A program made the translations under genes and the position numbers. A stretch of 64,000 bases of DNA from Lampris incognitus. Lineage: Eukaryota; Chordata; Actinopteri; Lampriformes; Lampridae. Below are positions 32,360-43,958 of this stretch, piece after piece. The stretch's first letter is position 1. Each line of letters opens with the position of its first letter. Location: positions 102,448,923-102,512,922 of the forward strand of contig NC_079213.1 of the NCBI RefSeq assembly GCF_029633865.1. Direction: 5' to 3'. Under the pieces are notes generated by a model. That model was not told the DNA's origin. It searched no databases and worked only from the letters and a program-made list of their open reading frames with translations.

Positions 32360-32785
32360 TCCCCGCCTGCTGCCCAATGACTGCTGGAATAGGCTCCAGC
32401 ATCCCTGCGACCCTGAGAGTAGGATAAGCGGTTCAGATAATGGATGGATGGATTACGTTTCCTTTATTAATCCCCTTGGGGAAATTCAGTTACTGCAAAT
32501 TAACCCATCCTAGCTGTGATCTGTGTGGCTAGAAGCAGTGGGCTGCTGCCTTCATGCTGCGCCCGGGGAACAACTCAAGTTCTTTTCCCATTGCCTTGCT
32601 CAGGGGCACAGACAGGAGTATTAACCCTAACATGCATGTCTTTTTGATGGTGGAGGAAACCGGAGCACCCGGGGAAAACCCACTGCAGACACGGGGGAGA
32701 ACATACAAACTCCACACAGAGGACGACCTGGGATGGCCCCCAAGGTTGGACAACCCTGGGGTTCGAACCCAGGACCAGTTACAGT
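32360..32785 (+). repeat. Two adjoining dispersed teleost repeats
   Basis: 32360-32450 carries the CAATGACTGCTGGAATAGG / GGATAAGCGG motif ending in GATGGATGGA. 32455-32785 carries GGAGGAAACCGGAGCACCC, common in fish repeats and also seen at about 43108-43130. No coding content is credible. Confidence 0.6.
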
Positions 32786-33386
32786 AACACAAATACAGTG
32801 GAATAAAAGCCAAGAATTAGGCGGGAGGCTGTACAACAAAATGAAAATGTTAAGAAGTGAATGAAAAGACATTAATGAGCCAGATGGTAATGATTTCACT
32901 GAAGCACTGAGAGAGGACACAGAATAGACTGAAAACCGAACAATGTTTTAGGTTGGAAGCTTGGAAAAAAAATCCATGCAGGTCACTTTGGGGACTTCCA
33001 AGGTCCCCTGCTGATCTGTTAGAGGTTCAAAAACAATAAGTTTCTTTCAACCATGATCAAATGCATGCAGGAGTGTAGCACAAAATTCTGGGCCCTATAT
33101 AGTATAAGCTGTGTCTGTGGGCCCCTTTCCTCTTTTGTCTCTCACACATTACTTTTTTTACATCTAGCATACTGTATATTTTATACAGTCACAGTACATT
33201 AATCTATTTTAACCTAACTTAATTATCTTGCAGTGATTGAAAAAATGTATAGTATCACTTCAAACTTTGATGCATCTTAGGGTACTGATGCTGACACCCA
33301 TGTTGTTTATTCCATAGTAAATGCCCACTGACGGGACTTCTTGTTTGCAAAGTCATTGATTCGATCTTTAAAGTCCAATTGTTTTG
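32786..33386. other. Non-coding stretch
   Basis: No feature recognised apart from its junctions with neighbouring repeats. Confidence 0.4.
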
Positions 33387-33671
33387 CTAATTGGCTTTCA
33401 GTTGTGCCAGGCTGTTCCGCCTCTCCTGGGACATCGTTGATCTGAGGTAGTTTTTAACTAGTTTTAACTTGCTGAAAGCACGTTCACCCCCAACAACAGT
33501 CACAGGCAGTGTGCAGAAAACCCCGAGTGCTATACAAGTTTCTCCAAAAATATTCTGCAGCTGCATCTTATAGATGGCATTAAGGAACTCAAGAGGGGAT
33601 AGAATATGTGAAAACGTGGCGCCATATATTTTTGTGCTACTAGGGAGGCCTCGGCGAGCAGGGAGTCCCAT
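33387..33671 (-). pseudogene. hAT transposase C-terminal (dimerisation) relic
   Basis: Encodes LPVTVVGGERAFSKLKLVKN then YLRSTMSQERRNSL, the C-terminal dimerisation motif of hAT proteins of the ZNF862/ZMYM-like kind. It belongs to a family different from the complete hAT at 6476-10046. No termini were found, so it is a fragment. Confidence 0.7.
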
Positions 33672-34796
33672 TCATTGCGAATACCCTGTATTTTATGCAT
33701 TATGCATGTTAGAAATCAGTAAAGCCCAAAATTCCTGATGACTGCTGCTTCATATATTTGTCAGAAAACCTATTTATATATGACTTCATGGTCCAATATT
33801 ATTGGGTAGCTACTACTTCGTCCTTGAATGACGTTTAAAAAAAACCACTTAATAAAATACAATGTCAAGCACTTAGATATCAGGATGTTAATTCATATCA
33901 CTGCCTTTTAATACTGAAAGTGTGTTAAGAGCAGATATTTCCTGCCATGTCATGTCCTCAATGGTCATCTTGACCATATAAATAAATGGAGATAAAGTGA
34001 GCAAATACACCTAGTCACTGTGTCCTTTTATGTGAACTTTGAAACTCTCTTACCCAGGATATCATGGAGACATGCCAGGTCAAATTCTACATTCTAGATT
34101 TTTCTTATTAAAAAAAATCATTACACAATTACTGTAGAAACAATAATATCACATTCTTATATTTAAAACAAAATGTATTGTAGCAATAACAACTGAAGCA
34201 TATAAGCACAAAGCTTCACTGCGGTCATATTAACATCTAGTTTTGATTTTAGTAGTACTTTTTAGTCACTTATTTGGGCACAGTTTCTTTACATGTTCTG
34301 TTGAAATTAATATTTAGCTCTTATAAATAACCCTTGGACTAAAAATATTGACGCAAACACTTTAAAGGTAAAAGTCAGAGACTGATGATAGGGAATTTGA
34401 AAAAAAAATGCTGTTGGACTCTTAAGAGGTGTTATTTGGCAGGTTTATTTTTCTTTTATTTGCAAAATATAATGTAAAATAAAATGTCACAACCAAGATA
34501 ATACTAAAAAGATACAATCAGAATTACTTTTAGGGGAAAACATTGAATTATCTTTAACTGCAAGGCATATGGTGTACAATGACTGATGCATTATTGGATT
34601 GGGCACATACAACAAACAATCTACCTTACTTTGACTTGACATGACTCATGAGAACAAGTCAGATGGTCCTAACCTAGCCTGAGTTGATTCACACACTCTC
34701 ACCCCAAAACAATGTTCAGATGTGAAATATGAACTATCAATCCGTCTAATCAGCTCCTGCCATGGCATGCAGGGACTTTGTCAACAGAAAACTCCC
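33672..34796. other. Upstream region of the vitellogenin gene
   Basis: No gene. It holds a perfect estrogen-response-element consensus (33963-33975) and a half-site AGGTCA at 34077-34082. Otherwise it is AT-rich unique sequence. Confidence 0.55.
33963..33975. promoter_or_regulatory. Perfect estrogen-response-element consensus
   Basis: GGTCATCTTGACC matches the palindrome GGTCAnnnTGACC exactly. It lies about 870 bp upstream of the vitellogenin start codon. Vitellogenin genes are classic estrogen-receptor targets in liver, so the location fits. Occupancy is inferred. Confidence 0.75.
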
Positions 34797-34803
34797 TTTA
34801 AAA
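34797..34803 (+). promoter_or_regulatory. Vitellogenin TATA-like box
   Basis: TTTAAAA lies 40 bp before the ATG at 34843. With normal TATA-to-start spacing, transcription would begin near 34828, giving a 5' UTR of about 15 nt, as is usual for fish vitellogenins. Confidence 0.65.
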
Positions 34804-34842
34804 GGCTGCGTGGGACTGGAGGCTGTTACAACCCCTTCCATC

Positions 34843-35852
34843 ATGAGAGTGGTTGTGCTAGCCCTGACCCTGGCCCTTGTGGGTATGTACCATTTTCTGT
34901 GCTTGCAAAGTTTCCAGCTGCATCCCAATATTAGATGAGAGTTTCATGTTAATGGATGCAAATTTAATTGACGAGTAAATATAATTACTCTCACAACATC
35001 ATTTAGATTTTCACTATGTCTCAATGTGTCTTCCTATGAACCAATGAGAACGGTAGCTGTGGATGGAGGGCTCAATGTTAGGTGCTTATCATGAATGCAG
35101 ACATTTCTTTTATGCAGTTTACAAGTTGCCCCAGTTGGTTACTATAACGATGTAATTCAATTTTTTGCTTGTTTTGAGTCACACCATTTATCTATTCATT
35201 TTTATCATTGAGTTGAGTAGATATTCTAAATTTTATGTGCACAACTATCTTTTATATAAGAACTTCGTTACCAAATAGATTTCTGTGTTCAAATAACGAT
35301 GTCAATTTAATGGTTAATCACTACTACACTTAGCAATTAATTCCATTGTTATTCACTTTTAGCTGGTCAACATGTCAACTTTGGTAAGTGAAGCACTTTC
35401 CCAAAATCAGTAAGGGGTGTTCCCCATTTTACAAGTAATAATTGAGGGGTTCTTGTATGCCTGACAGTATTGTATAAACCAAGTGTAATTGCCTGCATGG
35501 TATGGTCCAGTGGTAAATGGCACAGAAAGATGAGAAAATTTAACCACTGCTAACGCTAACTGAAACAGAATTTCAAATGCAAAAATAATATATTCTAAAA
35601 TTCAAGATTTTATTATTCCAATTGTGAATTTGTATAGTGTAATGACTTACTTTTGTGAGGAATTCCTCTCTGTTTTGATTGGATTCATTTGTTTGCACAG
35701 CTCCTAATTTTGCCACCAGTAAGACCTATGTGTACAAGTATGAAGCAGTGCTTCTGGGCGGTCTACCTGAGGAGGGGTTGGCAAGGGCTGGAGTAAAAGT
35801 CAGGACTAAAGTTCTCATCAGTGCTTTTGCCCACAATAACTTCCTTCTGAAG
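34843..35852 (+). other. vtg: Vitellogenin exons 1-3: signal peptide and start of lipovitellin heavy chain
   Basis: Exons 34843-34882 (40 nt), 35363-35383 (21 nt) and 35701-35852 (152 nt). Exon 1 encodes the hydrophobic signal peptide, and cleavage is expected around ALVAG|Q. Exon 3 begins the Vitellogenin_N lipid-transfer fold ([27 protein letters not shown]). The tiny second exon is characteristic of vertebrate vitellogenin genes. Confidence 0.93.
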
Positions 35853-38800
35853 GTAAAAATCCAAGCATCGGATTTAAAGAAAACTCGAAAATAATGAACA
35901 CAAACTTGTTGATTCTTGTGGATTCCTTTTGAGACTTTCAGAGAACAAATACATTTGTTAACACAAAACCAGATAGTGCATTAAAAGTAGCTAATGAACT
36001 TAATTATTCACAGAGAAAAGACTGAGAAAAGAAAGAAAGAGATTATTAAAACAAGGTTAAATAGTTTAACAAGTTTATACAAGAGTCATGTCATGTTTTA
36101 TGTCCATAAACAATACTTTATGTTTTAGTTTAGTGTTCACCTGTCACTGAGTCAGAGAAGGAATATTCTGGCATTCTGATTATTTTGGTGAGCCAGAATC
36201 TCATCTGTAATGTGTTTGAAGCAACACGGCGGTCTGTCTGGGTGAAGGTGTGCTAATCAGTGAAATCCCCTGGTGCAATAAAAACTTGTGGCATACACAT
36301 GTTCCTTCATGGTTTATGATTGAGTTCCACTGCAGTACATGTACACTCAGCTCAGTAAAATGAATTGTGGTTAATATATGAGTTAAGTGTTTTAAGAATG
36401 ATTGACAAGTGACATCTAGGATGACTAATTACAAGGACGAGTAATTTTCTTATTTCCTTTCTGTAGCTTGTAGAACCTGAGCTCTTGGAGTACAGTGGCA
36501 TTTGGCCCAAAGATGCGTTCCTCCCAGCTACCAAGCTCACAAGAGCCCTGGCTGCTCAGCTCATGACCCCCATCAAGTTTGAGTATACTCATGGTGTTGT
36601 GGGAAAAGTTTTTGCCCCTGAAGGAATCTCAGAAATGGTGTTGAACATCTATAGAGGAATCCTGAACACCCTTCAGCTCAACATCAAGAAGACACAGAAT
36701 GTCTACGAGTTGCAGGAGGTTTGCCAAAAATCATTTAAAGGTGGCAACAAATCCCTAACAGAAAGCAATAACTGGACATTAATCTTCCTACTATGATTTC
36801 TTTTTCTAGGCTGGAGCTCAGGGTGTGTGCAAGACCCTTTATGCCATTACTGAAGATGAGAAGGCTGAACGTATCCTTCTGACCAAGACAAGAGACCTGA
36901 ACCACTGCCAGGAGAAAATCATCAAGGATATGGGTTTGGCTTACACTGAGAAGTGTGTCGAGTGTCAGCGGGTAAACTCTAGTTCCTTATGTGTCATACA
37001 ATTATTCACTGAAGTATATGCGTTTGTTGATAAAGTTATTCTGTGGCTTTATGGACTCAGGAAACAAAGAACCTGAGGGGAACTGCTGCGTACAACTACA
37101 TCCTGAAGCCGGTTGCTGATGGTGTTCTGATCTTAGAGGCTGCCGTCAGTGAACTGATTCAATTCTCTCCATTCAATGAGATGAATGGTGCTGCTCAAAT
37201 GGAAACCAAGTATGTGAATGAAAATTTGAATGTAAAACAATGAGTTAACACTTTTATTTAAAAACACATTCATTAAATCATCTCTTCCATGATTTCCTAA
37301 GGCAATCCTTGGTCTTCCTTAACATTGAAAAGACCCCAGTGGTACCCATTGAAGCGGAGTATCTCCACCGTGGCTCCCTTAAGTACGAGTTCGCCAATGA
37401 GCTTCTTCAGACTCCTATTCAGCTCATCAAGATCAACAATGCACAGGCCCAGGTACCATTTCACAATCCTAGATCAATGAATTGATGGTTGCAAATGACA
37501 GCAATATGCAACGATTTGTTCTTTGAACTCAGATTGTGGAGATCCTAAATCATCTGGTCACCCATAATGTGGAGACGGTCCATGAAGATGCCCCTCTTAA
37601 GTTTATGGAACTTATTCAGCTCCTTCGTAAAGCCCACTATGAAGACATTGTGATGATCTGGAATCAATTTAGGCTGAAACCTGCTTACAGGTGATTTTTC
37701 CTAAAGGTGAGAAATATAATAATCTTAGGAAAATGCTGATGAGTCAACTCAACTCCCTTAAATTCTTTTAGAAACTGGATTCTGGATACCCTGCCTGCCG
37801 TTGGGACTGCTACTGCAATGAAATTCATCAAGGAGAAGATAATCACTGACGAACTCACTGTCACAGAGGCAGTTCAGGCTATGGCAGTGTCCGTGCACAC
37901 AGTGACAGCTGACCGAGAGGTCATCAGGCTTTTTGAGGTGGGTAAGATCTAAAACCAGTAAGGTACCTGATAATCAGTAATACAAGTCGTACTGTCATAT
38001 GAAACATTACTGTCTCTTGTACTTTTCTAGGCCCTGGCAATCAACAACAAAATAGTGGAAAACCCTGTCCTGCATGAAATTGTCTTGCTTGGCTATGGTA
38101 CCATGGTCGCCAAATACTGTTCTGAGAAGGTCACCTGCCCTGCTGATATTATCAAGGTAAAAGTCTCTTGTTTTTCTGTTTCCATTCATGGTTTTCCATC
38201 CATTACCAGCTGAAAAACCAACATTGTTTTGTTTAATTTATCCCCCTTCATGCAGCCCATTCATGACCTCATTGTGGAGGCAGTTGCCAAGAATGAGATC
38301 AACGACATCATCTTGCTTCTGAAGGTTCTGGGTAACGCTGGCCATCCTATCAGCCTTAAGTCAATCACAAAGGTACTACCCATCTACGGTACTGCAGCTG
38401 CAACACTGCCTGTGAGAGTCCATGCCGATGCCATCTTGGCCATGAGGAACATCGCAAAGAAGGAGCCAAAAATGGTCTGTTTTTTGTTTTTGTTTTTTAT
38501 AAGTAGGGAGTATTTTAATTTTTGCTGCCATCAGTAGAGGACTCCATATTGACTGTTTTTTGTTTTTTTCTTGTGAACTAGATCCAAGAAATGGCTATTC
38601 AGCTGTACATGGATAGGGCTCTACACCCAGAGCTCCGTATGCTTGCTTGCATTGTGCTGTTTGAAACAAGGCCTTCAATGGGGCTGGTGACCACCCTCGC
38701 CAACATTTTGAAGACAGAAGAGAATCTGCAAGTGGCTAGCTTCACTTATTCCCACATGAAGTCCCTGACTAGGAGTACTGCTACTATCCATGCTTCAGTG

Positions 38801-39430
38801 TAAGAGCTCTCTCATTTACATCACACGTTTTTATGTCTATCTCAGTCAACAGGTAATTTAAACAGCCAATGAAATGCTTGTATTGCAGTGCTGCAGCTTG
38901 CAATGTTGCGGTCAAAATCCTGCGCCCCAAACTGGATCGGCTGAGTAACCGCTTCAGCAAAGCAATCCACATGGACACCTACAACAGTAAGTGTGACAAA
39001 CAGCTTTTTAAAGTTTGTTTAAGTTTGGTTTCTGCTATTGAGCAATGATTCTCAACTCCAGGCCTTGGGACCATCAGCACCACAGGTTTTCTATTCTGTG
39101 ATATATTCCATTAATTTAATCACACCTGGCACAACAGATAAACATGATGATGACCTATGTGGCAGAATAGAAAATGAGAAGTACTGTGGGTTGTGGGAAC
39201 TGGAACTGTGAACCATTGCTATATGGTGCCTTCTGACATTATCACTGTAAACTCAAAGATCCCCTGATGCTCGGTGCTGCTGCCAGTGCTTTCTACATCA
39301 ATGACGCTGCCACCATCTTGCCCAGGTCTGTTGTGCTCAAAGCCCGTGGGTACCTAGCTGGGGCTGCTGCTGACGTCCTTGAGGTAAAACTCACAAACAT
39401 TGTTTTTCTATCTACACCCCAACATTACCA

Positions 39431-39468
<38 letters not shown>

Positions 39469-42400
39469 TTTAAATCTTGGAAACTCTATAATGATGTAAT
39501 ATGTCTTTTTCTTTCTTCTCAGATTGGTGTAAGAGCTGAAGGACTCCAGGAAGCTCTTTTGAAAAACCCAGCCATTGCTGACAACGTTGACAGGGTCACC
39601 AAGATGAGGCGCGCCATTAAGGCTGTAAGCAACAAGAGACATTGCTTATGTACAAATGGGGGGCGAGAGGATGTTTATTTCTTTAAGTCAGGATAGAAGA
39701 ACAAGTTCATTAAAGAGCAAATGTCCTAAATTATCTTCTTTTTTTTTCGCTCCCAGCTATCAGAGTGGAGGTCTTTGTCAACACGCAAGCCTCTGGCATC
39801 TGTATATATCAAGTTCTTTGGACAAGAACTTGCCTTTGCTAACCTTGATAAACCTCTGATCGACCAGGCCATTGCGGTATGATTTTAAACCACAGCCTTT
39901 CAATCTCAGAGCATAAAAAAATGAATTGCTTCTGCCTTTTTTTGATGCTGAATTCCATTATTTCTAATGTAGCTTGCCACTGAAGCCAACGCAAAGAGTG
40001 CACTGAAGACGCTGCTCTCCGGTGCTTCATTCCATTACGCCAAACCTTTGTTGGCTGCTGAGGTGCGTCGTATCTTCCCTACTGCTGCCGGTCTGCCCAT
40101 GGAGCTCAGTCTATACACCACCGCTGTGACTGCTGCAGCTGTCCAAAGTAAGTCCTTTAAGAGGTGTGGGTAATCTTAGCAGATTCAATTTGCCCCTCTT
40201 GATTAGGAGAGAATCTAGACCACCTCCTAAATAAGTATTATGCATTATCTGTCTTAAGCTTTTCCAGAAAAATATAACACGGCAAGAAGTTGGGTTGATT
40301 GGCTTCAAAAAACATCAGATTCATGGGTTTTATTATGTATTTATTATGTAGTGGGCCTTATATCAATGGCTGTGAACTGAGCAGACAATACACCTTAGCT
40401 GTGATGTAATTTCCATGTATTACTTTCTGTCATGGCTTTACTTAACATAGCTCGATTATGGCACCAATCAGGTTAAAAAAAAAAAGAGGTATAAAATGAG
40501 GTTGTTTTTTTTTGCTTGTGTTTTGGTAGTCAAGGCCACCACAACACCCACTCTGCCAGAGACCTTCCAGCTTGCTCACCTGCTGAAAACAGACATGATG
40601 CTTGAGACTGAGTTGAAACCAAGGTGAGTTTGACCTTTGCTAGTAAAATTTAACAAAATCAACCAGCACAAACTATACGTATGTGTACTATCATAAAATT
40701 GAACGCATACACGTCTTCTAGTGTTGCTGTCCATACATTTGCCGTGATGGGAGTAAATACTGCCCTGCTCCAAGCCTCCATGATTGCAAGAGCAAAGGTC
40801 AACGCATTGGTGCCAGCCAAAATCTCAGCAAGACTTGATATCAAGAAGGGCAGTTTCAAGATTGAAGTTATTCCTGTTGCTGTGCCTGAAAACCTTGCAG
40901 CTGTACAGTAAGACTTGAATTTTCCTTCAGGGGGTGATTGCTTTTGAAACTGGAAATCTTCACACTTGTAAAACCTATGGTTTTCTTCCTTATTCCCTCA
41001 ACAGTGTTGATACTTTGGCTGTGGCAAGAAACATTGAGGATCTTGCTGCTGCAAAGATCACACCCATCATCCCAGCACCAATGCTGGAACCTCTCTCAAG
41101 GGACAGGTTAACATCCAGGATTACCTCCTCTCTTGCTCGTAGCTCAGTGAGTTTATTCATTTTGTTTTTGAAGAAGATTGAAGCAGTTTGTATATTCTTC
41201 ATTTAATTAATCTTTCTCCAGTCAAGATCCTCGGAGATGTTAGATTCTGATGAAGCTGCTGACATCAGGCACTTGATCAAGACCAAAGTCATCCACTTTG
41301 AGAAGAAGTATTGCGCTAAGCTTGCTACCTTTGGAGTGAAGAGCTGCCTCAAGGTTGGCTCTGAGAATGCTGGCTTCATCAAGGACACCCCTCTCTATAA
41401 ACTGGTCGGCAAGCACATTGTTACTCTTTCAATGAAAGCAGGCAAGTATTATAAATCCATCAGGAAGATTACACGTGCACTCATGCTGAATTAGCACCCA
41501 TACAAATGCGAGTACTAGTACAATTCCTTTTACACCTTACATCTTTAGCCGAAGGAGCAGCAATCGAAAGGGTGGAGTTGGAGATTGTGATTGGACAGAA
41601 GGCTGTTGAGAAGCTAACCAAGCCCATCAATCTGAGTGAGGAGGAGTACGCTGAGGGAGAGCCAGTCTTGACCAAGCTGAGGAAAATCCTCGTCCCTGGT
41701 CTGAAGAATGGCACCGTGTCCTCCTCCAGTTCCAGCAGCTCCCGCTCCCTGAGCTCTCAGTCAAGCAGCTCCCGCTCAAGCGGACGCTCCGTGTCATCAT
41801 CGTCGGCCTTGTCCAGCTCCTCGTCGTCTCGTGTCAACAGCAAGGCGATTGATGCCGCTGCTGGTCCTGTCAGTAAAGTGCGCAGCAGCAGCAGAGGCAG
41901 ACTCAGCTCTAGCCGCTCAGCGAGCAGCTCCTCTAGGTCTAGCTCCAAATCTCTCTTCAGCTCTTCCAGTTCCTCCAGCTCTGCCAGCGCCCGTGTGAAA
42001 AAGGTATCACTTAAGGGTTGTTGTTTCTTTATTTCAGATTGGTCACATTAACTTCAGAAGTGTAGTGCCCTAATCCTCTTTTAAAAAACATTAGTGTACT
42101 TTTATTACTTTTATTGTGAGTTTTTTTCCAATAATGCTTACTATTATTTTGTTTTGTCCTCGCTGCCTTGGGTGTTATTTATTGATTCTGTCTGTCCATA
42201 TTTCTACAGAATTTTATTGGTTAATTTTTTATGTTATATTAATGTTTCAACAGTTGTATTTTCCTTGGGTGTGAAAAGTGCTTTAAAATAAGACTTAAGT
42301 TGTCATTAAAGTCTATTATCATCATTAGTCACAATTATAAAATAAGACTTGAGTTGTCATTAAAGTCTATTATTATCATCATTAGTCACAATTATAAAAT

Positions 42401-43915
42401 AAGACTTGAGTTGTCATTAAAGTCTATTATTATCATCATTATTCATAATTATAAAATAAGACTTGAGTTGTCATTAAAGTCTATTATCATCATTATTCAA
42501 CTACAATTATAAACTAATCTATCTAAATATTTAAACACAGTATTTAAAAATTATAATAACACCAATAAACATTATTACATCACAATGTGTAAAAAGCTGG
42601 ATATGATGATAAAATATTAAAAATTTCTTCCCAACAGACTGTGACATACAACCATAAATTCCAGAAGAACCACATAAAGAAGGTGAGATTCAAGATGCTT
42701 TAATGACAGTATTTTCTATGATTCCATCTTGTTAAATCATAACACACATTTCCTGTGAGCATCACCTTTTTTTCTTTTTTCTTTTTTTTTTACATGATTG
42801 TTGTAGACCATTATCTCTCAAGGCACCTCGGCCGCCAAAATATCGAGGAGCAGAAGCAGTGGTTCAAGTTTCGAGGCCATTTACAAAAAGGTGAAACTTA
42901 AAGCTGAACTGGGAAGTTCTCCATGTAAACAGACATGTTTATTTACACTCATAAATTCACTCATGCGGTTGCCATCCATCCATCCATTTTCCAAGCCACT
43001 TATCCTAACAGGATCCTGGAGCCTAACCACACACACACACACACACACACACCTAGGGACAATTTAGTATGGCCGATTCACCTGACCTACATGTCTTTGG
43101 ACTGTGGGAGGAAACCAGAGCACCCGGAGGAAAGATGTTCGGAAATTTGTTATTCTTAATATTTTGAAGGCTCCAGTGTTTTCAGTTGGATTTCAGTGCA
43201 GCGGCTCGGAGAGGAAACTCTCATGACATTAGTGTGTTTGTTAAGACACAGCGACCCACTTTGCTCAGTAGCGCTACTAGTGGCCAAAAATGCGGCAGCT
43301 CATCTTTAATCTTCTTTGACACAAATAAATCCTCTTCTTGCATATCAGTGTTTGTGGATGTGTTAACACTGTCTGGGTTTCCACAGAAAAAAATCCTGGG
43401 CAATACTGTTGCTCCTCTCTTTGCCATCATCGTGCGTGCTGTGAGAGCTGATCAAAAGGTTCTGGGATACGAACTCAGTGCCTATTTGGACAAGCCTGAT
43501 GCCAGACTGCAGATCATCTTGGCTGCCCTAGCTGAGGATGACAACTGGAAGTTCTGTGCTGATGGTGCTTTGCTCAGCAAGCACAAAGTCACGGTAAGAC
43601 TTGTCATCTATTGTCAGAAATGTCCCTTAAGAAGTAACAAAAAAAGGGAACTCTCGAAATCGGCCATTTTCTTTCTGCTCATTTCCATCCCTAGGCCAAG
43701 TTTGCCTGGGGAGCCGAATGCAAGCAATACAAGACTATGATCACAGCTGAGACTGGTCTGGTCGGTCCAAGCCCTGCTGCCCGCCTGAGAGTGGCTTGGG
43801 ACAAGCTTCCCTCTGCTCTAAAGCGCTACGCAAAAAAGTAAGGACTCTTGTAGTGTAAAGACTCTTGTAGTTATTTCTAACAGTGAAACATATACCGTGC
43901 TTCATAATGTATGTC

Positions 43916-43958
<43 letters not shown>

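Noticed and set aside
32529..32920. Overlapping reading frames on both strands
   Set aside because: They lie in dispersed non-coding repeats that recur elsewhere, with no domain.
41757..41948. Acidic Leu/Glu-rich minus-strand frame
   Set aside because: Complement of the phosvitin Ser codons of vitellogenin.
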